Source: Scybalenecus merdavium (lineage in GTDB: Bacteria > Bacillota > Clostridia > Oscillospirales > Acutalibacteraceae). Taken from it: DNA of 64,000 nt. Shown here one piece after another: positions 56,611 through 64,000 of this stretch. Positions within the stretch are counted from its first letter, which is position 1, and the number at the start of each line of letters is the position of its first letter. The stretch spans positions 1 through 64,000 of the forward strand of contig DVNM01000045.1 in assembly GCA_018714405.1 (NCBI GenBank), read 5' to 3'. Both the position numbers and the translations under genes were made by a program. The notes beneath the pieces are model-generated. The model was not told the origin of the DNA. It ran no database searches and worked only from the letters and a program-made list of their open reading frames with translations.

Positions 56611-57057
56611 ATGAAATGTCCGTTTTGCGGTTATTCGGAAAGCCGGGTCATCGACTCCCGCCCGACCGATGAAAACGAACGCATCCGCAGAAGACGCGAG
56701 TGCCTGCAGTGCAAAAAACGTTTTACAACGTATGAAATCATTGAAGACCTGCCCATTATCGTCATTAAAAAAGACAAAAGCCGCGAAGTGTTCGACCGCA
56801 ACAAGCTGCTTAAGGGCATGCTGCGCGCCTGTGAAAAGCGCCCGGTCACGATCCAGGTGCTGGAACAGGCCATCGACAGCATCGAAACGCAGCTGCAGTC
56901 CACACTGGAGCGGGAGGTCACCAGTGTGCGCATTGGTGAAATGACAATGGAAAAGCTGCGCGACATTGACGAGGTGGCCTACGTCCGTTTCGCCAGTGTG
57001 TATAAGGAATTTGACAGCGCTGAGGCTTTTAAGGAAGAGCTGGCAAAGCTGTCCTGA
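56611..57057 (+). CDS. nrdR: Transcriptional repressor NrdR
   Basis: Represses ribonucleotide reductase genes when dATP is high. The 148-residue protein has the N-terminal zinc ribbon (MKCPFCGYSESRVIDSR ... RRRECLQCKKRFTTYE, four cysteines) and a C-terminal ATP-cone (IIVIKKDKSREVFDRNKLLKGMLRACEKRPV). The ending VAYVRFASVYKEF is typical. ATG 56611 follows TTTGGAGG. Its likely targets, nrdDG, lie 1.2 kb upstream with tandem box-like sites. Confidence 0.97.
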   Translation: MKCPFCGYSESRVIDSRPTDENERIRRRRECLQCKKRFTTYEIIEDLPIIVIKKDKSREVFDRNKLLKGMLRACEKRPVTIQVLEQAIDSIETQLQSTLEREVTSVRIGEMTMEKLRDIDEVAYVRFASVYKEFDSAEAFKEELAKLS

Positions 57058-57077
57058 CTTGTCGGAGGGTGTCAATC

Positions 57078-57869
57078 ATGCAGCTGCACTGGTGGCCGAA
57101 AAAGGTTCAGGAACTCACGGCGGGGCAGTCCTGCGTGCGGGACTGTATTGGGCAATCCGGCGCCCAGGTGTGGCTGTTTGACCGCCTTGTGCTGAAAACC
57201 GGGCACAGCGTGCCGGCCATTCGTGCAGAAAAAGAACGGCTCGCTTATCTTGCCGGCCGTCTGCCGGTTCCCCGCGTCGTGCATTATGAAGAGGTGCATG
57301 GCCGCGTATTTTTGCTTATGGAACGTCTGCCGGGGCGCATGCTTTGCGATGAAATGTACCTGCGCGACCCGCAACAGCTGGTGCGTCTGCTGGCTGAGGC
57401 TTATACGCTGCTGCGCCGCGCCGATTTGTCCGATTGTCCGTTCGATGCCGGCACCGGCGCACTTTTGCCGGCTGCGCGCGTGCGCGTGCAAAGAAAGCAG
57501 TGCTCTGTGTCGGATGCAGAGCCGGGCACATACGGCTCCGGCGGTTTTCAGAACCCTGCCGCGCTTCTTGCGTGGCTGGAGCAGCATGTGCCGCCGTGTG
57601 AGCCGGGCTTTGTGCACGGCGATTTCTGTTTGCCGAACATTTTGGTGCAGGGCGGCACGGTCAGCGGTTTTGTAGACGTCGGGCACTGCGGTCTTGGCGA
57701 CGGCTGGCAGGATCTGGCGCTTGGCCTGCGCAGTTTGGAGCATAATTTGAAAGCGCGTCTGGGAGCAGCCGCGTTTGCGGCCGTCTCGGCGTCTTTTTTT
57801 GACTGCCTTGGCCTTACACCGGATCATGAAAAGATAAAATATTACATATTGCTGGACGAGCTTTTTTGA
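57078..57869 (+). CDS. Aminoglycoside 3'-phosphotransferase-family kinase
   Basis: A 263-residue kinase very like APH(3') enzymes in length and motifs. It has the ATP lysine K40 (LVLKTG), its partner E51 before LPVPRV, the catalytic loop FVHGDFCLPNILV with D182 and N187, and the metal aspartate D200 in GFVDVGHCGLGDGWQDLAL. The last 14 residues, EKIKYYILLDELF with the preceding position, are as I recall them from APH(3')-IIIa. It could inactivate aminoglycosides or act on another cellular substrate. ATG 57078 follows GGAGG ten bases away. It lies 20 bases after nrdR and 15 before a methyltransferase, so it is probably part of an operon. Confidence 0.88.
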   Translation: MQLHWWPKKVQELTAGQSCVRDCIGQSGAQVWLFDRLVLKTGHSVPAIRAEKERLAYLAGRLPVPRVVHYEEVHGRVFLLMERLPGRMLCDEMYLRDPQQLVRLLAEAYTLLRRADLSDCPFDAGTGALLPAARVRVQRKQCSVSDAEPGTYGSGGFQNPAALLAWLEQHVPPCEPGFVHGDFCLPNILVQGGTVSGFVDVGHCGLGDGWQDLALGLRSLEHNLKARLGAAAFAAVSASFFDCLGLTPDHEKIKYYILLDELF

Positions 57870-57884
57870 GGTTGCAAAGGACAC

Positions 57885-58619
57885 ATGAAAGAAGATAAGT
57901 ACGACGACCCTGTATTTTTTAAAAAATATGCCGAAATGACCCGCTCGCGTCTCGGCCTGGCAGGCGCCGGCGAGTGGCCGGCGCTTGAAAAAATGCTGCC
58001 TCCCTTTAAGGGTAAGCGTGTGCTGGATCTTGGCTGCGGTTACGGCTGGCACTGCAAATATGCGGCCGAGCACGGCGCAAAAAGTGTGCTTGGCGTCGAT
58101 CTGTCTGAAAAAATGCTGGAAATTGCCCGGCAAAAGAATGCGGCTCCTCAAATCACTTACTGCCGCGGCGCTATGGAGGATCTGGCGTTTTCGCCGGCTT
58201 CGTTTGACGTGGTGCTCAGTTCGCTTGCGTTTCACTATGTGCGCGATTTTGATGCGCTGGTGCAAAAGATCGCCGCTTGGCTCGCGCCGGGCGGCACGTT
58301 TGTCTTTTCGGTCGAGCACCCAACATTCACGGCCTACGGCAGCCAGGACTGGTATTATGATGAAAACGGCAATATTCTCCACTTTCCGGTCGACCGCTAT
58401 TTTTACGAGGGGCAGCGCGACGCGGTCTTTCTCGGCGAGCATGTTCTTAAATACCACCGCACGCTGACTTCTTATGTCGGCGCGCTGCTGCAAAACGGAT
58501 TTTCGCTGACCGATTTAAAAGAGCCGATGCCGCCCGCAGAAATGATGGATCTGCCCGGCATGCTGGATGAAATGCGCCGCCCGATGATGCTTTTGCTGCG
58601 CGCAGATAAAAAGGAATAA
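57885..58619 (+). CDS. Class I SAM-dependent methyltransferase
   Basis: A 244-residue methyltransferase. Motif I is RVLDLGCGYGWHCKYA (residues 45-60), the strand-2 acid is in VLGVDLSEKMLEIAR, motif III reads FDVVLSSLAFHYVRD and post-motif LAPGGTFVFSVEHP. It resembles small-molecule methyltransferases of the UbiE/BioC shape. The substrate is unknown. ATG 57885 follows AAAGGA. It is the third gene after nrdR and the APH-like kinase, ending at a bidirectional terminator. Confidence 0.88.
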   Translation: MKEDKYDDPVFFKKYAEMTRSRLGLAGAGEWPALEKMLPPFKGKRVLDLGCGYGWHCKYAAEHGAKSVLGVDLSEKMLEIARQKNAAPQITYCRGAMEDLAFSPASFDVVLSSLAFHYVRDFDALVQKIAAWLAPGGTFVFSVEHPTFTAYGSQDWYYDENGNILHFPVDRYFYEGQRDAVFLGEHVLKYHRTLTSYVGALLQNGFSLTDLKEPMPPAEMMDLPGMLDEMRRPMMLLLRADKKE

Positions 58620-58635
58620 AACATGTTTAAAATAT

Positions 58636-58662
58636 AAAAGGACCGGACAACCGGCCCTTTTT
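58636..58662. terminator. Bidirectional terminator
   Basis: An 11-bp stem with one mismatch (AAAAGGACCGG / CCGGCCCTTTT) and an ACAA loop, with T-runs in both readings. It separates the methyltransferase from the convergent pentapeptide gene. Confidence 0.82.
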
Positions 58663-58698
58663 GTAATGGCGCTTGTGCAAATGTGTAAAATTCGGTTT

Positions 58699-59346
58699 TC
58701 AAACCAATTTGATCTTCAGCAGTCCGGCCAGGCCGTCAAACTGCAGGGACGTCATTTTCGCACCGCGCAGCTCCGTCAGGTCACTGGAAACAACGGGCGC
58801 TTCAAACCGGCAGAGCGACAGGTCGGCGCCGGACAGGGAAGTTTTGAAAAAATTGTTTTCCACCAGCTCGCAGTCTGCCGCATGCACCTGCTTCCAGCTT
58901 ACGGCGCAAAGCGATGCGCCGGTGCAGTCGCAGCCGGTCAGATCGGCGTTTTGTACCCGGCAGCTGTCAAACGCCGCCAGGTTCAGCATGCAGCCTTTTA
59001 CCGTGCAGTTTTTGAAATAGGCGCCGCTGAAATCTGCGCCGGTCCATTTGGCGTTTTGCACCGTGCAGCCCAAAAACGTACAGTCGCGAAACGTGCTGCC
59101 GGAAAAATTGCAGCCCTCAAACACCGTTTCGGTAAAATCACAGCCGGTAAAATCGCAGCCGGTCAGGCTGCAGCGCAAAAAACGGCACGCCCGAAAGGAC
59201 GCGCCGCTGAAATCCTCACCCGTGCCGTTTTCCGTAAACGTGCCGTGCACGATCGTTTCATCGTTTTCTGCAGCGGCTTGCACACAGGCCGTCAGGCATG
59301 CGGCGCCGGTTTCAGCGCTGCTTTTTGGTTTTGCGGAATCTGTCAT
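58699..59346 (-). CDS. Pentapeptide-repeat protein resembling Qnr
   Basis: A 215-residue protein made almost wholly of five-residue repeats (about 45-190), such as GEDFSGASFRACRFLRCSL and TGADFSGAYFKNCTV. These fold as a right-handed quadrilateral helix. Length, the internal CELVENNFFKTSLSGADLS and the ending GAKMTSLQFDGLAGLLKIKLV parallel Qnr proteins (CELxEN...; GVK...LGVIVL), which protect DNA gyrase from quinolones or other poisons. The role here is not shown. It is unusually rich in cysteine. ATG 59346 overlaps the end of the upstream glycosyltransferase gene by 35 bases. Confidence 0.88.
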   Translation of the reverse strand: MTDSAKPKSSAETGAACLTACVQAAAENDETIVHGTFTENGTGEDFSGASFRACRFLRCSLTGCDFTGCDFTETVFEGCNFSGSTFRDCTFLGCTVQNAKWTGADFSGAYFKNCTVKGCMLNLAAFDSCRVQNADLTGCDCTGASLCAVSWKQVHAADCELVENNFFKTSLSGADLSLCRFEAPVVSSDLTELRGAKMTSLQFDGLAGLLKIKLV

Positions 59347-60505
59347 ATTCTTCTACGACCTGTTCATATCTTTTATAGGCGTTGTCCACCGCGTCCTCCC
59401 ACGAAAGGTAGATTTTTTCGCAGGCGTTTTCGCCGACCCTGTGCATCTGTTCGGGGTCGGCCAGCAGGGTGCGCAGGCGCTCTTCAAAGCTTTCGGTTGA
59501 CTCTTCGCACAAAAAGCCGGTTTCATTGTCTTCAATGCCCTCTGCCGCGCAGGAGCCGCGCACCAAAAGGCTTGCTACGCCGCAGGCAGCCGCTTCGCGC
59601 ACCACCAGGCCGTTCGTATCAAATGTGGAGGGGAACACCAAGAGATCGGCGGCCGAATAGCAGGCTTTCAGTTTGCCGCGGTCGTGGATGATGCCGGTAA
59701 AGATCACCTCGTTTTCAAGGCCTATCTTTCGCACATAGCGCTTGACCTGGCTGCAGTTTTTGCCGCCGCCGATCATCAGCAGCTGAAAGGCGGTGCCGCT
59801 GTTTTTCAGCCTGTGCAGCGCGTCTAAAACGATCTGCAGGTTTTTGTACCACATGATGCGGCCTACAAAAATCAGCGTCGGTACGCCGGGCTTCAGCCCA
59901 TATTGCCGGCGAACCGCATCGACCTGTGCCTGCGCTGCGGCGCCGCGCTCCATATCTACGCCGTTTGGCATAACGACCACGTTGCCGGCATAGCCGAATT
60001 TGCGCAGGCTGTCCACCGTGCCGCGGCTCGGCACCCAAACTTCGTCTGCCGCGTAGATGTTGTTGCGCAAAAATCGTTTAGCAAATTCCGAAAGATAGCG
60101 CACATGCACACGTTCCAGAATGTCGTACTCATATTTGGTGTGGTAGGTCAAAATGACCGGCACGTCCTGCACGCGCTTGACCAGGCGGAAAAAGTACGAG
60201 GTCGCCAGCGGGCAGTGCGAGTGCAGAAGGTCAAAGTGCATGTTTTTAATGTCCATGCGAAACTTCTTTTTAAACGGCCAGCCAATGGGGTATTTGTCTT
60301 TGTTCGGAATTTTCAGGTTCTGGTAGCGGTACACATGAAAAGGGTAACGGTCTTTGCCGGCCGCCGGGTTTTCCGGTGTGACCACCGTCACGTCGCAGCC
60401 CATTTTCTGCAGGTAATTGGCGTAATTCATAACGGTGTAGACGATGCCGTCTACATTCGGGGGAAATGCGTCTGTGCCCAGGGCAATTTTTAATTTTTTG
60501 TCCAC
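59312..60505 (-). CDS. Glycosyltransferase family 4 (diacylglycerol glucosyltransferase-like)
   Basis: A 397-residue GT-B enzyme. The N-terminal domain begins IALGTDAFPPNVDGIVYTVMNYA and has HSHCPLATSYFF and LTYHTKYEYDI. The C-terminal nucleotide-sugar domain has LIFVGRIMWYKNLQIVLDAL, FTGIIHDRGKLKACYSAADLLVFPSTFDTNGLVVREAAACG with the acidic E of the EX7E type. This recalls processive glycolipid synthases of Firmicutes, so membrane glucolipid synthesis is likely but not proved. It starts at GTG 60505 after GAGGTG. It shares a transcript with the pentapeptide gene and diverges from hprK. Confidence 0.9.
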   Translation of the reverse strand: MDKKLKIALGTDAFPPNVDGIVYTVMNYANYLQKMGCDVTVVTPENPAAGKDRYPFHVYRYQNLKIPNKDKYPIGWPFKKKFRMDIKNMHFDLLHSHCPLATSYFFRLVKRVQDVPVILTYHTKYEYDILERVHVRYLSEFAKRFLRNNIYAADEVWVPSRGTVDSLRKFGYAGNVVVMPNGVDMERGAAAQAQVDAVRRQYGLKPGVPTLIFVGRIMWYKNLQIVLDALHRLKNSGTAFQLLMIGGGKNCSQVKRYVRKIGLENEVIFTGIIHDRGKLKACYSAADLLVFPSTFDTNGLVVREAAACGVASLLVRGSCAAEGIEDNETGFLCEESTESFEERLRTLLADPEQMHRVGENACEKIYLSWEDAVDNAYKRYEQVVEEYDRFRKTKKQR

Positions 60506-60638
60506 TTTGCACCTCGAAACATTTTATAAAAATAAATTCACTGAATTTGCGGAGATTTTTGGTTAATAAATAATAGCACACTTGTCTGGTAATGTAAAGA
60601 AAGGGCGTGCTGAATTTTTTATTAATTTTTATAAGGGC

Positions 60639-60668
60639 TTGATTCCTGGCGGTTCTCTATTATATAAT
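60639..60668 (+). promoter_or_regulatory. Promoter of hprK-glk-murB-rapZ
   Basis: TTGATT, 18 bases, then TATAAT, about 32 bases before the GTG start. Confidence 0.6.
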
Positions 60669-60699
60669 AAAACTGATTAAGTAAGAAAGGGGTGTTCCC

Positions 60700-61665
60700 G
60701 TGTCTGCAAAATACAGCGTTACGCTGGACAAAATTATCAAAGAACACACGCTGGAAGTCGTCTATACGCCGCGTGACCCCAAAGAAATTCTGGTCACCAC
60801 GAACGAGGTCAACCGGCCCGGCATCGTCCTGACCGGCTATACGGACTACTTCGACCCCCGCCGCATTCAGATCCTCGGCTGGACCGAATTCGGATTTTTG
60901 AGCCACATGTCTGACGAGCAGCGCCGCAAAGCCCTTTCTGACTGGCTTTCGCTGGGGCCGGCCGCCGCAGTTGTGACCCGCAACCTGCAGATCAGCGACG
61001 TTTTTGTGGATGCCTGCAAAACGTACGGCGTGCCGCTTCTGCGCACAGACGAGGAGACGTCGCCGTTTCTCGCCACGCTCATTTCGTTTTTAAACAACCA
61101 GCTGGCGCCGCGCATCACACGCCACGGCGTGCTGGTAGAAGTTTACGGCGAGGGCGTGCTCATCACCGGTGAAAGCGGCGCAGGCAAGTCGGAAACGGCT
61201 GTGGAGCTGATCAAGCGCGGCCACCGCCTGATCGCGGACGACGCCGTCGAGATCCGCAAGATCGACAATAAGACGCTGATCGGCTCTTCGCCGAACAACA
61301 TCCGTCATTTTATCGAGCTGCGCGGCATCGGCATCATCAATGCGCGCCGCATTTTCGGTATGGGCGCGGTCAAAGACAAGGAACAGATCAACATGGTCAT
61401 CTGCCTGGAACAGTGGGATTCCGCCAAAGCCTACGACCGTCTGGGCCTGGACAACGAATACACGAAAATTCTAGACGTCAAGGTGCCGGTGCTGACCGTG
61501 CCGATCACGCCGGGGCGCAACCTGGCCATTATTGTGGAAACGGCGGCCATGAACAACCGCCAGAAAAAGATGGGGTACAACGCGGCCAAAGAGCTGATGC
61601 ACTCCCTGGGTATGGACGATTTTGAGCCGGATGAAAAAGAGCTTGAGATTTGGTCCAATTCATAG
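60700..61665 (+). CDS. hprK: HPr kinase/phosphorylase
   Basis: Phosphorylates Ser46 of HPr when glycolytic intermediates are high, driving CcpA-type catabolite control, and reverses it under phosphate excess. The 321-residue protein has the N-terminal regulatory domain (1-130), the Walker A GESGAGKS (157-164), GHRLIADDAVEI, and the signature ELRGIGIINARRIFGMGAVKD. It uses GTG 60700 after AAGGGG. A ROK glucokinase follows after 44 bases, a functionally apt pairing because the kinase product feeds the signals HprK reads. Confidence 0.97.
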   Translation: MSAKYSVTLDKIIKEHTLEVVYTPRDPKEILVTTNEVNRPGIVLTGYTDYFDPRRIQILGWTEFGFLSHMSDEQRRKALSDWLSLGPAAAVVTRNLQISDVFVDACKTYGVPLLRTDEETSPFLATLISFLNNQLAPRITRHGVLVEVYGEGVLITGESGAGKSETAVELIKRGHRLIADDAVEIRKIDNKTLIGSSPNNIRHFIELRGIGIINARRIFGMGAVKDKEQINMVICLEQWDSAKAYDRLGLDNEYTKILDVKVPVLTVPITPGRNLAIIVETAAMNNRQKKMGYNAAKELMHSLGMDDFEPDEKELEIWSNS

Positions 61666-61709
61666 TAAAATAAAACGCAAATTCAAGCAAAGGATTAAGG
61701 GAGAAAATT

Positions 61710-62681
61710 ATGAGCTATTACATAGGCATTGACCTGGGCGGCACGAACATCGTTTCCGCCGTAGTGACCGACAAGTACGAAATTCTTGCAAAGGCCTCTG
61801 TGCCAACCGCGATGCCGCGCGATGCCGCCTCCATTTTTGACGACATTGCAAAGACCGGTTTCGAGGCAGTGGAAAAGGCCGGCCTCACGATGGACGACAT
61901 CGAGTGGATCGGCCTTGGCACGCCGGGTACCGTCAACCAGAAAAACGGCTACATCGAATACGCCAACAACCTGAAGTTTGACAACATCCCGGCACGCGAC
62001 ATGCTGCAGGACCGTTTTCATAAAACCGTTTATCTGGAGAACGACGCAAACTGCGCGGCGCTGGGCGAAGCCATTGCGGGCAGCGGCCACGGCACGCCGA
62101 ACTTTGTGGCCGTTACGCTTGGCACCGGCGTCGGCAGCGGTGTGATCATCAACAGCAACATCATCACCGGCGTGAACTTTGCCGGCGGCGAATGGGGCCA
62201 TATGGTCATTGTAAAGGACGGCGAGCCCTGCGGCTGCGGCCGCCACGGCTGCTGGGAGGCGTATGCCAGCGCCACGGCGCTGATCCGCCAGACCATTGCC
62301 TCTATGAATAAAAACCCGAATTCCCTGATGCACGCCGTAGCCAAGAAAGAGGGCAAGGTCAGCGGCCGCACGGCGTTTGACGCCATGCGTCTCGGCGACA
62401 AGGACGCGGCCGAGGTCTGCAAGCAGTATATCGAGTACGTTGCCTGCGGCGTGACCAACCTGATCAACGCCCTGCAGCCTGAGGTGCTGTGCATCGGCGG
62501 CGGCATCTGCAATGAGGGCGAGACCATCATGCAGCCGATCCGTGAATATGTTGCGCGTGAACGCTACAGCGTGCACTCTTCGCTGCAGACCAAAATCGTG
62601 AAGGCTGAGCTCGGCAACGACGCCGGCCTGATCGGCGCGGCACTGCTCGGCACAGTAAAAAGAATAAAAGCCGGTGAATGA
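61710..62681 (+). CDS. glk: ROK-family glucokinase
   Basis: ATP-dependent glucose kinase. The 323-residue ROK protein has the ATP loop IGIDLGGTNIVSAVV, the catalytic aspartate in LENDANCAALGEAIAG, the sugar-binding GGEWGHM with the family E-x-x-H histidine, the zinc cysteine motif CGCGRHGCWEAYAS and the adenosine site EVLCIGGGICNEG. ATG 61710 follows AAGGGAG. Glucose as substrate is inferred from closeness to known ROK glucokinases. murB overlaps its end by eight bases. Confidence 0.93.
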   Translation: MSYYIGIDLGGTNIVSAVVTDKYEILAKASVPTAMPRDAASIFDDIAKTGFEAVEKAGLTMDDIEWIGLGTPGTVNQKNGYIEYANNLKFDNIPARDMLQDRFHKTVYLENDANCAALGEAIAGSGHGTPNFVAVTLGTGVGSGVIINSNIITGVNFAGGEWGHMVIVKDGEPCGCGRHGCWEAYASATALIRQTIASMNKNPNSLMHAVAKKEGKVSGRTAFDAMRLGDKDAAEVCKQYIEYVACGVTNLINALQPEVLCIGGGICNEGETIMQPIREYVARERYSVHSSLQTKIVKAELGNDAGLIGAALLGTVKRIKAGE

Positions 62682-63588
62682 TTTGACAAACCTTCGGGAC
62701 AAAGCGGCGGCGCTTGGTATAGAGCTGAAAGAAAATGAGCCCATGTCGGCGCACACGACTTTTCGCATCGGCGGTCCGGCGAAACTGGTGTTTTACCCAA
62801 AAACCCCGCGCGAGGCTGCCGAAGTCGTGCGGCTTTGCCATGCCTGCGGCGAAAGTCTTGTAACGGTCGGGCGCGGTTCCAATTTGCTGGTCGGCGACCA
62901 CGGCATTTCCGGGCCGGTGATACTTTTTGCCGGCAATATGGCTGAAATCAGGCTTGTAGACGAGACAACGGTTTATGCCCAGTCCGGCGCCAAGCTGTCC
63001 GATCTGTGCCGCTTTGCACAGCAAAATGCGCTGAGCGGACTGGAGTTTGCCTACGGCATCCCCGGCTCCTGCGGCGGTGCGGCGTTTATGAACGCCGGCG
63101 CTTACGGCGGCGAAATGCGCGATGTACTGGTGCGCTGCGACCATATTGCACCCGACGGCACGCCCGGCTTTTTGGAGGGCGATGCGCTTGCCCTTTCATA
63201 CCGCAAAAGCGCATATTCACAAAACGGCTGTGTGATCACGGGCATTTACTGCCGCCTGCAAAAGGGCGACCCGGCCGCCATCCGTGCCAAAATGGATGAG
63301 CTGATGGATCGCCGCCGCACAAAGCAGCCGCTCGAGTATCCCAGTGCCGGCAGCACCTTTAAGCGCCCGCAGGGCAATTACGCCAGCGCACTGATCGAGC
63401 AGTGCGGTTTAAAAGGCCTTTCGGTCGGCGGCGCGCAGGTCAGTGAAAAGCACGCCGGTTTCGTCATCAACCGCACGGGCATGGCAAGCTGTGCCGATGT
63501 GCTGGAACTGTGCCGCCGCGTGCAGCAGACCGTTCTGGAAAAAACGGGCTACCGTCTGGAGCTGGAAGTCAGGACGGTGGGCGAATGA
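62674..63588 (+). CDS. murB: UDP-N-acetylenolpyruvoylglucosamine reductase
   Basis: FAD enzyme that reduces the MurA product to UDP-MurNAc. The 304-residue type II protein has HTTFRIGGPAKLVFYPKT, the FAD loop TVGRGSNLLVGDHG, GIPGSCGGAAFMNAGAYGGEM, the proton-donor serine region LSYRKSAYSQ and the end-domain SAGSTFKRP, QVSEKHAGFVIN. GTG 62674 lies within the end of glk. It overlaps rapZ by four bases. With murA it covers both UDP-MurNAc steps in this window. Confidence 0.97.
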   Translation: MNDLTNLRDKAAALGIELKENEPMSAHTTFRIGGPAKLVFYPKTPREAAEVVRLCHACGESLVTVGRGSNLLVGDHGISGPVILFAGNMAEIRLVDETTVYAQSGAKLSDLCRFAQQNALSGLEFAYGIPGSCGGAAFMNAGAYGGEMRDVLVRCDHIAPDGTPGFLEGDALALSYRKSAYSQNGCVITGIYCRLQKGDPAAIRAKMDELMDRRRTKQPLEYPSAGSTFKRPQGNYASALIEQCGLKGLSVGGAQVSEKHAGFVINRTGMASCADVLELCRRVQQTVLEKTGYRLELEVRTVGE

Positions 63589-63968
63589 AAATCAAAGTGC
63601 TTTCGTTCGGCTTCGGCAACGGCATGGTCGATTATGCCGACTATGTGTTTGATGTGCGCTGCCTGCAAAACCCGTACTGGGTGGAGTCGCTGCGCCCGAA
63701 ACGCGGCACAGACGCCGAAGTGGCCGACTATATTTTTTCGCATCCGGAATCGGCTCTTTTTTTCGGACAGGCTCTGCAGCTCGTGCAAACGGCCGCGTCT
63801 CTGGCTGAAAAAAAGCAAAAAGAATTGCTCGTCGTCGCTTTTGGCTGCACCGGCGGCCATCACCGCAGCGTGGCTTGTGCCGAACGCATGGCGGGCGAGC
63901 TGAGAAAACAGTATGACGTGCAGGTGGTTCACCGCGATATCGACAAGGGTGATCCGCCTGCCGTGTAG
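63585..63968 (+). CDS. Stand-alone RapZ C-terminal domain
   Basis: A 127-residue protein equal to only the C-terminal domain of RapZ/YvcJ: VLSFGFGNGM, the VFDVRCLQNPYW segment, LRPKRGTDAEV, VAFGCTGGHHRSVACAERMA and the final VVHRDID. The P-loop kinase-like N-terminal domain (about 160 residues, with a Walker A) is absent. The ATG is coupled to the murB stop (ATGA), so this is a clean short gene rather than a truncated remnant. In E. coli RapZ this domain binds RNA and glucosamine-6-phosphate. The role here is unknown. Order hprK-murB-rapZ-whiA is otherwise conserved. Confidence 0.88.
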   Translation: MKIKVLSFGFGNGMVDYADYVFDVRCLQNPYWVESLRPKRGTDAEVADYIFSHPESALFFGQALQLVQTAASLAEKKQKELLVVAFGCTGGHHRSVACAERMAGELRKQYDVQVVHRDIDKGDPPAV

Positions 63969-63986
63969 GATAGTTGTGTGGAGAAA

Positions 63987-64000
63987 ATGTCTTTTGCTTC
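63987..64000 (+). CDS. whiA: Start of a probable whiA gene (first five codons)
   Basis: ATG 63987 follows GGAGAAA and encodes MSFAS up to the window end. WhiA proteins typically begin MSFAS and lie just after rapZ/yvcK in Firmicutes. Only the start is visible, so the call rests on position and five residues. Confidence 0.5.

Noticed and set aside
57072..58493. 473-codon minus-strand reading frame across the APH-like and methyltransferase genes
   Set aside because: It is antisense to two genes with clear catalytic motifs and ribosome sites, and shows no domain of its own.

Overview
The window looks like core chromosome of an anaerobic, spore-forming, Gram-positive bacterium of the class Clostridia, most likely near the Oscillospiraceae/Ruminococcaceae. 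That placement is an inference. It rests on spoIIE and spoVT, a T-box leader, a CIRCE/HrcA heat-shock operon, HPr kinase beside murB and the start of whiA, an oxygen-sensitive class III ribonucleotide reductase with NrdR, and GC-rich coding with AT-rich intergenic promoters. I saw no tRNA, rRNA, CRISPR array, prophage or intact insertion sequence.

Layout. Positions 1-12.7 kb hold a partial polA (minus), dusB-nagA-trmL (plus), glmS and a HAD phosphatase (minus), the nadABC operon and spoIIE. Positions 12.7-22.5 kb hold a flavin-type oxidase-like gene, a FN3-polysaccharide deacetylase, a membrane-anchored phosphoesterase, a GH20 hexosaminidase, murA-walJ-rlmH, a YczE-like membrane protein and spoVT. 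Positions 22.5-26.6 kb hold a T-box-controlled leuA-methyltransferase-leuB unit. Positions 26.8-33.6 kb are more accessory: a DUF5655 gene, a small P-loop kinase, a frameshifted GNAT gene, an alcohol dehydrogenase divergent from a MerR regulator, a repeat-rich non-coding block, flavodoxin, LUD and YifB genes. Positions 33.6-42.6 kb carry phosphoglucomutase, a very small membrane peptide, an orphan ABC-2 permease, aroE-aroK, acpP, glpK, a malic enzyme and a FAD oxidoreductase. Positions 42.7-52.6 kb carry a CHAP hydrolase, hrcA-grpE-dnaK-dnaJ, pstSCAB and a Crp/Fnr regulator. Positions 52.7-64 kb carry nrdDG, NUDIX and Cys-rich genes, nrdR, an APH(3')-like kinase, a methyltransferase, a Qnr-like pentapeptide protein, a glycosyltransferase, then hprK-glk-murB-rapZ(C-terminal domain)-whiA.

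How the genes work together. Cell-wall supply and turnover recur: glmS, nagA, GH20, murA, murB, the CHAP hydrolase, walJ and a stand-alone RapZ C-terminal domain. Two sequences matching the WalR consensus lie in front of murA and the CHAP gene, which suggests shared control. nrdDG and nrdR both carry NrdR-box-like sequences. spoIIE has a promoter with 21-bp spacing and a Spo0A-box match, as known for Bacillus spoIIE.

The most unusual single item is the PstS protein, whose two halves are in swapped order relative to normal PstS (an apparent circular permutation). Other items worth attention are the APH(3')-like and Qnr-like pair, an intrinsic-terminator hairpin directly in front of the glmS ribosome site, and the P-loop-less RapZ. 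No obviously new multi-gene defence or metabolic system was found.
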